From the NCBI RefSeq assembly GCF_014268885.2, contig NZ_CP077095.1:4061001-4125000 (forward strand): a DNA stretch of 64,000 nucleotides, given 5' to 3'. A program made the translations under genes and the position numbers. This DNA comes from Pseudomonas xantholysinigenes (GTDB lineage: Bacteria > Pseudomonadota > Gammaproteobacteria > Pseudomonadales > Pseudomonadaceae). Position 1 is the stretch's first letter; each line of letters opens with the position of its first letter. Shown here piece after piece: positions 43,027 through 52,425 of the stretch. The notes under the pieces were generated by a model. It was given only the letters and a program-made list of their open reading frames with translations. It was not told the DNA's origin and ran no database searches.

Positions 43027-43506
43027 TCAGGTCTTGATGATCAGGGTCGAGGTGGTGTGCTGCGGCCCGATGCCGCCATTGACCTGCGCTTCGATGCTGA
43101 CCAGTACATCGCCAGCATGGTAGGTGGGCAGGAGGTCATTGGCATAGGCGCGCACCCCAGCGCCCACCGGCACACCTACATAGGAAGTAGCCACTGCGCT
43201 GGTGGCGGCAGCGAACGCCGAGGCGGCGAGGTTGGCGACCTTGGTGCGCTGGGCATTGAGGGTATCGCCCTGCTGCCGGGTCAGCGGCTTTGAGATCCCG
43301 ATTTTCATCACGCACGGCAGCCCCTTGGCCAGCATCCTGTCGTAGGTCTCGACGACCTTGCTGTTGACTTCGTAATGGGCGCTTCGCGCTTCACCGAAAT
43401 GCAGTTCACGCAAGCGTCCGCGCTCACTGTCGGTCAGGGTGATCTGCGAGACGTTGAAGACGATCCCGTGATTGCCCATGTATTGGAAAGTCCCTTCGAA
43501 CTTCAT
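43027..43506 (-). CDS. Hypothetical protein (159 residues)
   Basis: No domain recognised. The N-terminal 100 residues are polar and mixed alpha/beta, with 'LHFGEARSAHYEVNSKVVETYDRML'. An Ala-rich stretch follows (about 105-130: 'LAASAFAAATSAVATSYVGV'), perhaps a membrane-associated or flexible helix, then a beta-like C-terminus ending in 'TTSTLIIKT'. AAGGA eight bases before 43506 decides the start ('MKFEGTFQYMG'); an earlier ATG lies three codons up. It probably forms an operon with the 80-residue membrane gene. Confidence 0.7.
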   Translation of the reverse strand: MKFEGTFQYMGNHGIVFNVSQITLTDSERGRLRELHFGEARSAHYEVNSKVVETYDRMLAKGLPCVMKIGISKPLTRQQGDTLNAQRTKVANLAASAFAAATSAVATSYVGVPVGAGVRAYANDLLPTYHAGDVLVSIEAQVNGGIGPQHTTSTLIIKT

Positions 43507-43795
43507 TGCACGCATCCTTTCGAGGCAAAGGGTGCGATTCTCTACAAGGCGCGGCAGGGACGCAAACAGTGGCATTTGGCTATACCAGCCTACCGCCCTG
43601 TTGCGAGTAGTCCATTTCCGAATCGGGCATCCAGGCCCGCCGAAGCATTGCCGCTGACCAGATAGCGCTCTAGGCTCTCCTCATCGCTACCTCATCAACA
43701 GCACTATCAAGAACATTGCAAATGCCCCACAAGCCGTATAGACCATGGACGAGCAGAGCGTGGTGCTTCAGACACTATTCGAAGCGGAGGGCTAA

Positions 43796-44278
43796 ATGCC
43801 TCAAAACGATATGCCAGACAGCCGACTGCAGGAGCCGTGGGCCAACTATTTTCAACGGCTATATCCAGCAGGCATGAGCTTGGCTAGACATGACTCACTC
43901 GTAGAAATGATGGGTGCCGTAACCATGAATGACCTGCCCCGTGACGAACTCAACGCCAAGCTCGAGACCATCGCGATCAAGATGGACGCTCGGGTAGAAG
44001 CCATCGCGTCGAAAATCGACGGTTTTCTCGTTGCCCAAAATGAGCGCGACAAGCGCCTGGACGACTCGATCGCAGGTGTGCGCCGCGACATTGATCGATT
44101 GGGGAGCCTGAAGCTGAACATCTGGGGGGCCATGCTTACCGCTGTTGCGCTGGGTGTAACGGTGGCGGCTCTGAGCGTGACGTTCTACCAGACTGGTAAA
44201 GGCGACATCGCCATCTCGCCCCTGTCGTCACTCGCGATAGAGGTCCCCGGCTCAGTTCACAACGCTACCGACGAGTAA
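43796..44278 (+). CDS. Hypothetical coiled-coil membrane protein
   Basis: A 160-residue protein. About residues 45-105 are strongly helical and heptad-like ('LNAKLETIAIKMDARVEAIASKIDGFL', 'NERDKRLDDSIAGVRRDID'), and a single membrane segment follows (about 108-132). It resembles small coiled-coil proteins often found beside mobile or accessory genes; no function is assigned. GGAGGG precedes the ATG. A 16-codon ORF (43745-43795) ends with TAA directly against this ATG (TAAATG) and could couple translation. Confidence 0.65.
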   Translation: MPQNDMPDSRLQEPWANYFQRLYPAGMSLARHDSLVEMMGAVTMNDLPRDELNAKLETIAIKMDARVEAIASKIDGFLVAQNERDKRLDDSIAGVRRDIDRLGSLKLNIWGAMLTAVALGVTVAALSVTFYQTGKGDIAISPLSSLAIEVPGSVHNATDE

Positions 44279-44330
44279 AGGCATACCGCTCCATCTGCCC
44301 TAAAATTGCCTTCATGCGCCCCAGAAACGA

Positions 44331-44367
44331 CGAAGCCCCCGAAAACTCAACGTTTTCGGGGGCTTCG
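44331..44367. terminator. Bidirectional hairpin between the orphan gene and tRNA-Ser
   Basis: CGAAGCCCCCGAAAAC-TCAAC-GTTTTCGGGGGCTTCG is a perfect 16-bp stem. It can end transcription of the tRNA on the minus strand and of the plus-strand gene; T-tracts are weak on both sides. Confidence 0.75.
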
Positions 44368-44380
44368 ACTACTTCGCGTA

Positions 44381-44470
44381 TGGCGGAGAGATAGGGATTT
44401 GAACCCTAGGTACTGTTGCCAGTACAACGGATTTCGAATCCGTCCCGTTCGACCACTCCGGCATCTCTCC
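44381..44470 (-). tRNA. tRNA-Ser (anticodon CGA)
   Basis: A 90-base class II tRNA read on the minus strand. The acceptor stem is GGAGAGA/TCTCTCC, with G discriminator and encoded CCA. The anticodon arm is ACGGATT-CGA-AATCCGT, the variable arm is long (TACTGGCAACAGTA), and the T-arm is GGGTTCGAATCCC. It decodes UCG. Confidence 0.97.
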
Positions 44471-44561
44471 AATGCCGCGCATCATACCAGCGATTTCTCG
44501 AAAGGCAAACTATTTTTCAAAAAAAATCGCGTGGTATCAGGCGCTTGCGTGAACGCGCCGC

Positions 44562-45272
44562 TTACAGCGGCACGCCCAGGCGCTTGGCAACTTCTTCGTA
44601 GGCTTCGATTACGTCGCCCAGGCCCTGACGGAAGCGGTCCTTGTCCATCTTCTTGCGGGTCTCTTTGTCCCACAGGCGGCAGCCGTCCGGGCTGAACTCG
44701 TCACCCAGGACGATCTGGCCGTGGAACACGCCGAACTCCAGCTTGAAGTCGACCAGCAGCAGGCCGGCGTCGTCGAACAGCTTGCTCAGCACTTCGTTGA
44801 CCTTCAACGACAGCTTCTTCATCTCGACCAGTTGCTCGGCGGTGCCCCAGCCGAAGGCGACAACGTGGGACTCGTTGATGAAGGGGTCGCCCTTCTCGTC
44901 GTTCTTCAGGAACAGCTCGAAGGTGGACGGCTCGAGCTTGATGCCTTCCTCGACGCCCAGGCGCTTGACCAGGCTGCCGGCGGCGTAGTTGCGCACCACG
45001 CACTCGACCGGAATCATGTCGAGCTTCTTCACCAGGCACTCGTTGTCGCCCAGCAGCTTGTCGAACTGGGTCGGTACGCCGGCTTCTTCGAGCTTCTGCA
45101 TGATGAAGGCATTGAACTTGTTGTTCACCATGCCCTTGCGGTCCAGTTGTTCGATACGCTTGCCATCGAACGCCGAGGTGTCGTTACGGAACAGCAGGAT
45201 CAAGCGGTCGGCGTCGTCGGTCTGGTAAACCGATTTGGCCTTGCCGCGGTAGAGTTCGTCGCGTTTTTCCAT
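44562..45272 (-). CDS. purC: Phosphoribosylaminoimidazole-succinocarboxamide synthase (SAICAR synthetase)
   Basis: A 236-residue ATP-grasp-like enzyme that joins aspartate to CAIR in purine synthesis. '[15 protein letters not shown]' is the N-terminal nucleotide loop; '[16 protein letters not shown]' and '[32 protein letters not shown]' are the diagnostic blocks. The ATG at 45272 is preferred to the longer frame. It is the last gene of the unit dapA-bamC-MBL-purC. Confidence 0.96.
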   Translation of the reverse strand: MEKRDELYRGKAKSVYQTDDADRLILLFRNDTSAFDGKRIEQLDRKGMVNNKFNAFIMQKLEEAGVPTQFDKLLGDNECLVKKLDMIPVECVVRNYAAGSLVKRLGVEEGIKLEPSTFELFLKNDEKGDPFINESHVVAFGWGTAEQLVEMKKLSLKVNEVLSKLFDDAGLLLVDFKLEFGVFHGQIVLGDEFSPDGCRLWDKETRKKMDKDRFRQGLGDVIEAYEEVAKRLGVPL

Positions 45273-45301
45273 GATGGGCTCCGCTTGCTTGAGTAGATGG
45301 G

Positions 45302-46060
45302 CTAGGCGATGTGACGCCAGTCGAGCCCTTGATCCTGGTTGGCCACCTGGAGCCAGTCCGGGTCGCACCCGAGGGTGTCGACGAAGCACTGGCGCGCCAG
45401 GTGTGGCAGGTTGTTCTTGCTGCTGAGGTGGGCCAGCACCAGGTGCTGCAGGCGTTGCCAACCCAACTCGGCCACCAGGCTTGCGGCCTGGTGGTTGTTC
45501 AAATGTCCCTGGCTGCCGCCGACCCGCAACTTGAGAAAGCGCGGGTAATGCCCGCGGGCCAGCAGGTCACGGCAATGATTGGCCTCGATCAGCAGTGCGT
45601 CGAGGTCCTGGTAACGCGCCAGCAGGTTGGCATCATAGCTGCCCAGGTCGGTCAGCATACCGAACCGCCGGCTACCATCGCTGATCACGTACTGCAACGG
45701 CTCGTAGGCATCGTGCTCGACCCGCGCGGCGCTGACCTGCAGATCGCCGACCTGCAGCACATCGCCACAACCGAGAAAACCGGCCACTTCAACCGGCTTG
45801 CGCAGGCCACGCAAGGTGCCCTGGCTCATGTACACCGGCGTATTGTAGCGCCGCGCCAGCAACCCCACCCCATGCACGTGGTCGGCATGTTCGTGGGTCA
45901 CCAGCACCGCGCTCAGTTGCGTGGCCGATACCCCGAGCAGCGCCAGGCGCCGCTCGGTTTCCCGTAGCGAAAAGCCGCAATCGACCAGGATGTACGTGTC
46001 ACCACTGGCGATCAGCGTGCCGTTTCCCTGGCTACCGCTTCCAAGAACCGCGAAGCGCAC
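45302..46060 (-). CDS. MBL-fold metallo-hydrolase (YycJ/WalJ-like)
   Basis: A 252-residue metallo-beta-lactamase-fold protein. '[17 protein letters not shown]' is the HxHxDH metal motif, '[16 protein letters not shown]' and '[14 protein letters not shown]' are typical of the YycJ group, and '[15 protein letters not shown]' and '[11 protein letters not shown]' give later ligands. Such enzymes act on nucleic acids or small esters; the substrate here is unknown. It begins at the base directly after the bamC stop. Confidence 0.9.
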   Translation of the reverse strand: MRFAVLGSGSQGNGTLIASGDTYILVDCGFSLRETERRLALLGVSATQLSAVLVTHEHADHVHGVGLLARRYNTPVYMSQGTLRGLRKPVEVAGFLGCGDVLQVGDLQVSAARVEHDAYEPLQYVISDGSRRFGMLTDLGSYDANLLARYQDLDALLIEANHCRDLLARGHYPRFLKLRVGGSQGHLNNHQAASLVAELGWQRLQHLVLAHLSSKNNLPHLARQCFVDTLGCDPDWLQVANQDQGLDWRHIA

Positions 46061-47176
46061 TTAGCCCAGACGGTCCTGGATCGCGCTCAGCACGCGGCGG
46101 GCGACATCGGCCGGGGCCACGGTGTTGATGTTCTTCTCGACGGTCACCTGGACGTTCTCGCCGACCTTGCTCAGGCGAACCTGGTAGCGCTCGGCACGGG
46201 CTTCACGTTCTTCCTTGCTCGGCTCGCTGCCGAACAGACGACTGAAGAAGCCAGGCTCCTTCTGCTTGTCGTCAGGCTTCTCGGACAAGTTGATGTAGTA
46301 AAGGCCCAGGCTGCGGTTGATGTCCTCGACACGCCACTCGCCCTGCTCCAGGGCGCGGCCCACGCCAGACCAGGCACGGTCCAGGTCGGAGCCCAGGTAC
46401 AGCACCGGGTTGCCGCTGCCGTCCTCGCTCAGGCTGACCTGGCTCGGGGCATCGAAATCACGCGCTGCCAGCAGCGAGACCGAACCGCCCTTCTCGGCGC
46501 TGCGGTTCATGCTGGCGAGCATTTCATCGACCAGCAGCGCGTCGGCGCCAGTGTTGCTGGAGGTTGCCGGGAACTCGGGCTCGGCGGTGCTGCCGGCCGG
46601 GCGTTCGATGCTGACGATGTACACCTCGGAGGTGTTGCGCTGCACGCCGGGCTCCATGCGCACCCGCACGCGCACTTCGCTGTTCGGGCTGCTGGAGGCA
46701 CTGGCCAAGCGCTGGCCAAGGGATGCCGACAACTCGTCGAAACGCTGCCAGGTGGTATTGAACTCGCCAGTCTGCGGGCGCTCTTCGGCGATGCGGAAGC
46801 CGTTGTCCTCGAAGAACTGGCGGGTTACCGGCCAGACTTCGGCCGGCGCGCGCTGGGCCAGCACCCAACGGCTGCTGCCGCTGCGCTGCAGGCTGAAATC
46901 GCTGATGTCGGCGGTGGCCGAAAGCGGCTGCGGACGCGGCACCTCGAATTCGCCGGTGGCGCGATCGTCGGCGACATTGCGCGGGATCGGCAGCAGCGGA
47001 TCCAGGCGCTTGACGTTGCTGGCGTCCGGCGGCAGCTGCATCGGCGCGGTCGGGTGCGCCTGCAGGTAATCGCTGCCGCGGTCGCGGAAATAGCCATCCT
47101 CGCCCCACAGCCAGCCGCACCCGCTGGTGCTGGAGATGATCAGGGCGAGAGCGGAAAGACCAGCCAGTCGCTTCAT
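46061..47176 (-). CDS. bamC: Outer membrane protein assembly factor BamC
   Basis: A 371-residue lipoprotein of the BAM complex, which inserts beta-barrel proteins in the outer membrane. It has a lipoprotein signal with the acylated Cys20 ('LIISSTSGC') and an unstructured N-terminal lasso that contacts BamD ('YFRDRGSDYLQAHPTAPMQLP'). Two helix-grip domains follow. It is located after dapA with a 17-base gap, the classic dapA-bamC order. The ATG at 47176 replaces the longer frame. Confidence 0.94.
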   Translation of the reverse strand: MKRLAGLSALALIISSTSGCGWLWGEDGYFRDRGSDYLQAHPTAPMQLPPDASNVKRLDPLLPIPRNVADDRATGEFEVPRPQPLSATADISDFSLQRSGSSRWVLAQRAPAEVWPVTRQFFEDNGFRIAEERPQTGEFNTTWQRFDELSASLGQRLASASSSPNSEVRVRVRMEPGVQRNTSEVYIVSIERPAGSTAEPEFPATSSNTGADALLVDEMLASMNRSAEKGGSVSLLAARDFDAPSQVSLSEDGSGNPVLYLGSDLDRAWSGVGRALEQGEWRVEDINRSLGLYYINLSEKPDDKQKEPGFFSRLFGSEPSKEEREARAERYQVRLSKVGENVQVTVEKNINTVAPADVARRVLSAIQDRLG

Positions 47177-47193
47177 GCGGTGTACTTCCTCGT

Positions 47194-48081
47194 TTAAACC
47201 AGTACGCCGGACTGGCGCAAGGCAGTACGGACTTTTTCGTGACAGCCTTCGCTCAGCCAGGTCAGCGGCAGGCGGATACCCTTGTGCATCAAGCCCATCT
47301 CGACGAGCGCCCATTTCACCGGAATCGGGTTGGCCTCGCAGAACAGGTCCTTGTGCAGCGGCATGAGTTTTTCATTGATTGCGCGGGCCTTCTCGGCATT
47401 GCCCTCAAGGGCGGCCTCGCACAGGTCGGCCATTTCGCGCGGGGCGACGTTGGCCGTGACGGAGATGTTGCCTTTGCCGCCCATCAAGATCAGCTCGACG
47501 GCGGTCGGATCGTCGCCGGACAGGACGATGAAGTCCTTGTCGACGCCGTCCAGGATCTGCTTGGCACGCACCAGGTCGCCGGTGGCTTCCTTGATGCCGA
47601 TGATGTTCTTGACCTTCGACAGGCGGATCACGGTGTCGGCCTGCATGTCGCAGGAGGTGCGACCGGGCACGTTATAGAGGATCTGCGGGATGTCGACGGC
47701 TTCGGCGATGTGCTTGAAGTGCTGGTACAGGCCTTCCTGGGTCGGCTTGTTGTAGTACGGGACTACCAGCAGGCAGGCATCGGCACCGGCATTCTTGGCG
47801 TTCTTGGTCAGGTGCACGGCTTCGGCAGTGGAGTTGGCGCCGGTGCCGGCGATCACCGGGATCCGCTTCTTGCTGTGCTTGACCCGCTCGACCACGTGCT
47901 TGATGACCAGGATGTGCTCTTCGACATCCAGGGTGGCGGACTCGCCGGTGGTGCCGACAGCTACGATCGCGTGGGTGCCGTTTTCCAGGTGGAAGTCTAC
48001 AAGTTTGTCGAGGCTGTCCCAGTCCAGACGCCCTTGTGCATCCATGGGTGTGACCAACGCCACCATACTGCCCGCAATCAT
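47194..48081 (-). CDS. dapA: 4-hydroxy-tetrahydrodipicolinate synthase
   Basis: A 295-residue class I aldolase that condenses pyruvate and aspartate semialdehyde in the lysine/diaminopimelate pathway. '[12 protein letters not shown]' is the substrate loop, Tyr136 lies in '[12 protein letters not shown]', and the Schiff-base Lys164 in '[11 protein letters not shown]'. It is the first gene of the unit with bamC, MBL and purC and is divergent from the gcvR-like gene over 260 bases. The frame is open for 81 codons upstream, but that stretch is not conserved protein. Confidence 0.96.
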   Translation of the reverse strand: MIAGSMVALVTPMDAQGRLDWDSLDKLVDFHLENGTHAIVAVGTTGESATLDVEEHILVIKHVVERVKHSKKRIPVIAGTGANSTAEAVHLTKNAKNAGADACLLVVPYYNKPTQEGLYQHFKHIAEAVDIPQILYNVPGRTSCDMQADTVIRLSKVKNIIGIKEATGDLVRAKQILDGVDKDFIVLSGDDPTAVELILMGGKGNISVTANVAPREMADLCEAALEGNAEKARAINEKLMPLHKDLFCEANPIPVKWALVEMGLMHKGIRLPLTWLSEGCHEKVRTALRQSGVLV

Positions 48082-48341
48082 GTAATTGCTCCTGCCGGAA
48101 AAAGAGAGCGGTAATGGTACTGGGGGCATCGACCTTGCACAAGCGAAGCAGGCGGGCGGAGCATTCCCCTTCGCGCCGCTTTTCGCTACCCTTGATCCTT
48201 TGATCGGTGCAGCGCGGCCCGCCGGGCCGTCGACAGTGCTCCCGGCCTGCGTCCACAGCCGCCAAAACCGGCCCGGGCCCTGCTGAACAAGGAGGCTTGC
48301 CCCCGTCCTGCACCGACCGCTCATCGCTTTAGGAATGCTGC

Positions 48342-48902
48342 ATGTCCACCCCCACCGTTCGCGAACAATTCCTCGTCATCAGCGCCCTGGGCCCCAACCC
48401 CATGGAGCTGGCCAACGTCCTCAGCCGCGCGGCCTTCGACAATCGCTGCGCGGTGGTCACCTCGCGCCTGTCGCGCCACGGCGAGACCAGCGCCCTGGTA
48501 CTGCAGGTCGGCGGCAGCTGGGATGCCCTGGCCCGCCTCGAAGCCACCCTGCCGGGCCTGGGCAAGAAACACGGCCTGACCCTGGACGTGGTGCGCAGCG
48601 CCGACCAGGAAGTGCGCCCGCAGGCACTGCCGTATGTGGCCTATGTCAGCGCCGCCTACCGCCCGGACATCATCAACGAGCTGTGCCAGTTCTTCCTCGA
48701 CCACCGCGTCGAACTGGAAGCCATGACCTGCGACACCTACCTGGCGCCGCAGACCGGCAGCAGCATGCTCAATGCCCAGTTCACCGTGATCCTGCCGGCC
48801 GGCACCCAGATCAGCTGGCTGCGCGACCAGTTCCTCGACTTCGCCGACGCCCTGAACCTGGACGCGCTGATCGAACCGTGGCGCCCACAGAACCCCATGT
48901 AA
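48342..48902 (+). CDS. Glycine cleavage system regulator GcvR-like protein (two ACT domains)
   Basis: A 186-residue protein with two ACT-type halves: residues about 8-80 ('[35 protein letters not shown]') and about 95-175 ('[37 protein letters not shown]'). GcvR of E. coli binds GcvA and blocks the glycine cleavage operon; a similar regulatory role is likely here, but no gcv genes lie close by. It is followed after 10 bases by bcp. Confidence 0.88.
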   Translation: MSTPTVREQFLVISALGPNPMELANVLSRAAFDNRCAVVTSRLSRHGETSALVLQVGGSWDALARLEATLPGLGKKHGLTLDVVRSADQEVRPQALPYVAYVSAAYRPDIINELCQFFLDHRVELEAMTCDTYLAPQTGSSMLNAQFTVILPAGTQISWLRDQFLDFADALNLDALIEPWRPQNPM

Positions 48903-48912
48903 GGAAGCTCCC

Positions 48913-49386
48913 ATGGCCGTAGCCATCGACCAACCCGTCGCCGATTTCCAGGTCCAGGCCACCAGCGGCCAGACCGTCAGCCTGGCTGAGCTCAAGGGCC
49001 AGCAGGTGGTGCTGTACTTCTATCCCAAGGACAGCACTCCCGGCTGCACCACCGAGGGCCAGGGTTTCCGTGACCAGCATGCGGCATTCCAGGCCGCCAA
49101 TACCGTGGTGTTCGGCGTTTCGCGCGATGGTCTCAAGTCGCACGAGAACTTCAAGGCCAAGCAGGCCTTCCCCTTCGAGCTGATCAGCGACAAGGACGAG
49201 GCGCTGTGCCAGCTGTTCGACGTGATCAAGCTGAAAAAGCTGTACGGCAAGGAATACCTGGGCGTGGACCGCAGTACCTTCCTCATCGACAAGGACGGTG
49301 TGCTGCGCCAGGAATGGCGCGGGGTGAAGGTGCCGGGGCATGTGGATGCCGTATTGGCGGCGGCGCAGGCCCTGAGCAAGGCCTGA
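48913..49386 (+). CDS. bcp: Thioredoxin-dependent thiol peroxidase (Bcp/PrxQ family)
   Basis: A 157-residue peroxiredoxin that reduces hydroperoxides. The peroxidatic Cys45 is in 'YFYPKDSTPGCTTEGQGF'. The resolving Cys found five residues later in E. coli Bcp is Gln50 here, so the enzyme should work by a 1-Cys or other mechanism. It is cotranscribed with the gcvR-like gene (10-base gap). Confidence 0.94.
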   Translation: MAVAIDQPVADFQVQATSGQTVSLAELKGQQVVLYFYPKDSTPGCTTEGQGFRDQHAAFQAANTVVFGVSRDGLKSHENFKAKQAFPFELISDKDEALCQLFDVIKLKKLYGKEYLGVDRSTFLIDKDGVLRQEWRGVKVPGHVDAVLAAAQALSKA

Positions 49387-49402
49387 AGCCCACAAGGGCC
49401 TC

Positions 49403-49466
49403 TTCGCGGGTAAACTCGCTGCCACAGGGATATTACTGAACCTGTGGCAGCGGGTTTACCCGCGAA
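49403..49466. repeat. REP doublet (inverted pair)
   Basis: TTCGCGGGTAAACTCGCTGC, CACAGG and their inverted partner lie between convergent bcp and the permease gene. Confidence 0.78.
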
Positions 49467-49481
49467 GAAGACATCTCATTT

Positions 49482-50552
49482 CTAAAGCATTGGCGCGACC
49501 GACGACTCCTGCCGCGGCCACGCATCCAGCACCGCCTTGAACAGCGTCGCCAGCGGGATCGCGAAGAATATTCCCCAGAAGCCCCACAGCCCGCCGAACA
49601 GCAGCACCGCGCAGATGATCGCCACCGGGTGCAGGCTCACCGCCTCGGAGAACAGCAGCGGCACCAGCACGTTGCCGTCCAGCGCCTGGATGATGGCGTA
49701 TACCGCCATCAGATAGATGAACTGATCGCCCCAGCCCCACTGGAACAACGCAATCAGCGTCACCGGCACGGTCACCACCACCGCGCCGACATAGGGCACC
49801 ACCACCGACAACCCCACCAGCAGCGCCAGCAAGGCGGCATAGTTGAGCCCCAGGGTAATGAAGGCAATGTAGGTGGCGATGCCGCAGATCAGGATCTCGA
49901 TGCCCTTGCCGCGGATATAGTTGGCGATCTGCCGGTTCATCTCATCCCCTACCCGATTAAGCAGCGTGCGCTCACGCGGCAGGTAGCCACTGACCCAGCG
50001 CCCGATCAGTTCGCGATCCTTGAGGAAGAAGAACACCAGGATCGGCACCAGCACCAGGTAGATCATCGCGTTGACCAGCAGCGGCAGGCTCGACAGCGAG
50101 AAGGTCAGCGCCCATTGGCCGAACTTGCCGATTTCACCGCGCACCGACTCGATGGCGCGCAGCACTTGTTCGTCCGACACCAGGTGCGGGTAGCGTTCGG
50201 GCAGCAACAGCAACAACGACTGCCACTTGCCGAGCATCCCCGGCAGTTCGTTGAACAGGGTGATCAACTGGTGCCAGAGCAGCGGTACCAGCACCAGCAT
50301 GAACACCGCCAGCGCGCCCATGAACAGGGCGAACACCAGCCACACCGCCAGCCTGGAGGGCACCTTCAGGCGCTCCAGGGCATTGACCAGCCCCTGCATG
50401 AGGAACGCCAGGACCATGCCCGCCAGCACCGGCGCGAGCATGCCACCCAGGGTCAGGACCACGGTGAAGGCCAGGAACAGCAGGACCGCCAGCACCACCG
50501 CCTCCTCATCGGAGAAGTAGCGCTGCATCCAGTCGCGAAGCACTTTGAACAT
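49482..50552 (-). CDS. AI-2E family transporter (PerM-like)
   Basis: A 356-residue polytopic membrane protein of the AI-2 exporter/PerM family, with about eight helices. Diagnostic are 'LAPVLAGMVLAFLMQGLVNAL', 'VPYVGAVVVTVPVTLIAL' and 'GNVLVPLLFSEAVSLHPVAIICAVLLFGGLWGFWGIFFAIPLATL'. The transported compound is unknown. A 20-base gap separates it from the preceding tusA-like gene, so the two are probably one operon. Confidence 0.9.
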   Translation of the reverse strand: MFKVLRDWMQRYFSDEEAVVLAVLLFLAFTVVLTLGGMLAPVLAGMVLAFLMQGLVNALERLKVPSRLAVWLVFALFMGALAVFMLVLVPLLWHQLITLFNELPGMLGKWQSLLLLLPERYPHLVSDEQVLRAIESVRGEIGKFGQWALTFSLSSLPLLVNAMIYLVLVPILVFFFLKDRELIGRWVSGYLPRERTLLNRVGDEMNRQIANYIRGKGIEILICGIATYIAFITLGLNYAALLALLVGLSVVVPYVGAVVVTVPVTLIALFQWGWGDQFIYLMAVYAIIQALDGNVLVPLLFSEAVSLHPVAIICAVLLFGGLWGFWGIFFAIPLATLFKAVLDAWPRQESSVAPML

Positions 50553-50572
50553 TGACGATCCTTGGGAAAGAC

Positions 50573-50812
50573 TCAGGCCTTGCGCAGCCAGTAGGTGTAC
50601 ACGCCGGCCTCGGCCGTTTCGCGCAGCAGCGTATGACCGGCAAGCTGGGCGAAAGTGCGGAAGTCGCGCTGGGAACCGGCGTCGGTGGCGATCACCTTGA
50701 GCACCGCGCCGCTGGCCAGGCGATTGAGTTCCATCTTGGCCTTGAGCAGCGGCAGCGGGCAGTTCAGCCCGCTGGCGTCGAGTTCGGCGTCGCAGGTTGG
50801 GGTGTCACTCAT
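50573..50812 (-). CDS. TusA family sulfurtransferase-like protein
   Basis: A 79-residue SirA/TusA-fold protein. 'DASGLNCPLPLLKAKMELNRL' contains the CPxP motif, whose Cys can carry a persulfide sulfur. It has the family length. It differs from the housekeeping tRNA-thiolation TusA only in ways I cannot judge without alignment. The ATG at 50812 is chosen over one seven residues earlier. It is followed by the permease gene. Confidence 0.88.
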   Translation of the reverse strand: MSDTPTCDAELDASGLNCPLPLLKAKMELNRLASGAVLKVIATDAGSQRDFRTFAQLAGHTLLRETAEAGVYTYWLRKA

Positions 50813-50920
50813 CAGGCGAGTCTCCAGGGGCATGAACAGAAAGGTTCGCTAGGATACCGCCACTGGTCGGCATCGCGCGACCCGGCTACAGTAAGGCTTT
50901 TGACCGACGCGAGCTTGTGC

Positions 50921-52357
50921 ATGAATCTACTGCGCCCTACCCTGCTGGCGCTGGCCTGCCTGATGGCCCTGCCCGGCCATGCCGACGACCTGCCGTCACT
51001 GGGCGACGCCAGCTCCGCGATCGTTTCGCCGCAACAGGAGCACCAGCTCGGCCGCGCCTGGCTGAGCCTGCTGCGTGGCCAGGTCAACCAGCTCAACGAC
51101 CCGCAACTCAAGGACTTTGTCGAAACCAGCGTGTACAAGCTGGCGGAAACCAGCCAGCTGCAGGACCGGCGCCTGGAATTCATCCTGATCGACAGCAAGG
51201 AGCTCAACGCCTTCGCTGCGCCCGGCGGCATCGTCGGGGTCAACGGTGGCCTGTTCCTCAACGCGCAGACCGAAGGCGAATACGCCTCGGTTCTGGCCCA
51301 CGAACTGGCGCACTTGTCACAACGCCACTTCGCCCGCGGGGTCGAGGCGCAGCAGCGCATGCAACTGCCGATGATGGCCGCCCTGTTGGCCGGCATCGTA
51401 CTGGCGGCAGGCGGTGGCGGCGATGCCGGCATCGGTGTAATTGCCGGCACCCAGGCCGCGGCGATCCAGGAACAGCGGCGCTTCTCCCGGCAGAACGAAC
51501 AGGAAGCCGACCGTTTCGGCATTCTCAACCTGGAAAAGGCCGGCTACGATCCACGCAACATGCCCAGCATGTTCGAACGCCTGGCCCGCCAGTACCGTTA
51601 TGACGCCAAGCCCCCCGAATTCCTGCTGACCCACCCGGTCACCGAGTCGCGTATCGCCGATACCCGCAACCGTGCCGAACAGGCGCCCAAGGGCGGTATC
51701 GAGGACAGCCTGCGCTACCAGCTGATTCGCGCCCGTGTCGCCCTCACCTACGAAGGCACCCCGGGCCTGGCCGCCAAGCGCTTCCGCGCCCAGCTCGACG
51801 ACAACCCCGGCATGGACGCCGCGCGCTACGGTCTGGCCCTGGCGCAGATCAAGGGCGGCCAGCTCAACGAAGCGCGGGAGAACCTCAAGCCGCTGCTGGC
51901 CAAGGCGCCCAACGACATCACCTACAACCTGGCGCAGATCGACCTGGACATCACCAATAATCGCCTGGCCGACGCCCAGCAGCGCGCCACACGGATGCAG
52001 AGCTTGTACCCGAGCAACTACCCGCTCAAGCAAGTGCGTGCCGACCTGCTGATCAAGCTGGGCAAGCCGGCCGAGGCGGAGAAGGTACTGGATGACCTGG
52101 TGAAGAACCGCCCGGACGACCCGGACGTGTGGTACGACGTTGCCGAAGTGCGCGGGCTGTCGGGCAACACCATCGGCCTGCACCGGGCACGCGCCGAGTA
52201 CTTCACCCTGGTGGGTGACTTCGACCAGGCGATCCAGCAGCTCGACTACGCCAAGCGCCGCGCGGGCAGCAATTTCCCGCTGGCCTCGCAGATCGACCAG
52301 CGCCAGCGCGAGATCATGGAGCAGCAGCGTATGGTCAAGGAGATGATGGGGCGCTAG
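50921..52357 (+). CDS. M48 family metalloprotease with TPR repeats (BepA-like)
   Basis: A 478-residue periplasmic protease. It has a signal peptide ('MNLLRPTLLALACLMALPGH', then ADD), the zinc motif HELAH ('VLAHELAHLSQRH') and the third ligand Glu in 'QNEQEADRFGI'. TPR-like helical repeats follow from about residue 290 to the end ('AKRFRAQLDDNPGMDAARYGLALAQIKGGQLNEA'). E. coli BepA checks LptD and BAM assembly; the domain order here is the same. It is convergent to nadA. Confidence 0.9.
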   Translation: MNLLRPTLLALACLMALPGHADDLPSLGDASSAIVSPQQEHQLGRAWLSLLRGQVNQLNDPQLKDFVETSVYKLAETSQLQDRRLEFILIDSKELNAFAAPGGIVGVNGGLFLNAQTEGEYASVLAHELAHLSQRHFARGVEAQQRMQLPMMAALLAGIVLAAGGGGDAGIGVIAGTQAAAIQEQRRFSRQNEQEADRFGILNLEKAGYDPRNMPSMFERLARQYRYDAKPPEFLLTHPVTESRIADTRNRAEQAPKGGIEDSLRYQLIRARVALTYEGTPGLAAKRFRAQLDDNPGMDAARYGLALAQIKGGQLNEARENLKPLLAKAPNDITYNLAQIDLDITNNRLADAQQRATRMQSLYPSNYPLKQVRADLLIKLGKPAEAEKVLDDLVKNRPDDPDVWYDVAEVRGLSGNTIGLHRARAEYFTLVGDFDQAIQQLDYAKRRAGSNFPLASQIDQRQREIMEQQRMVKEMMGR

Positions 52358-52374
52358 ACCTGGCAATGGTCGCG

Positions 52375-52408
52375 CTGTAGGAGCGGCCTTGTCGGGGCGC
52401 TCCTACAG
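52375..52408. repeat. Inverted repeat between convergent genes (possible terminator)
   Basis: CTGTAGGAGCG and CGCTCCTACAG flank GCCTTGTCGGGG. It is of the second REP type of this genome and lies just after the M48 gene. Confidence 0.6.
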
Positions 52409-52425
52409 GGATTGTGCAAGCAGCT

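Noticed and set aside
42773..44470. Prophage or integrative island at tRNA-Ser
   Set aside because: No integrase, phage genes or repeated tRNA end is visible; only three unassigned genes.
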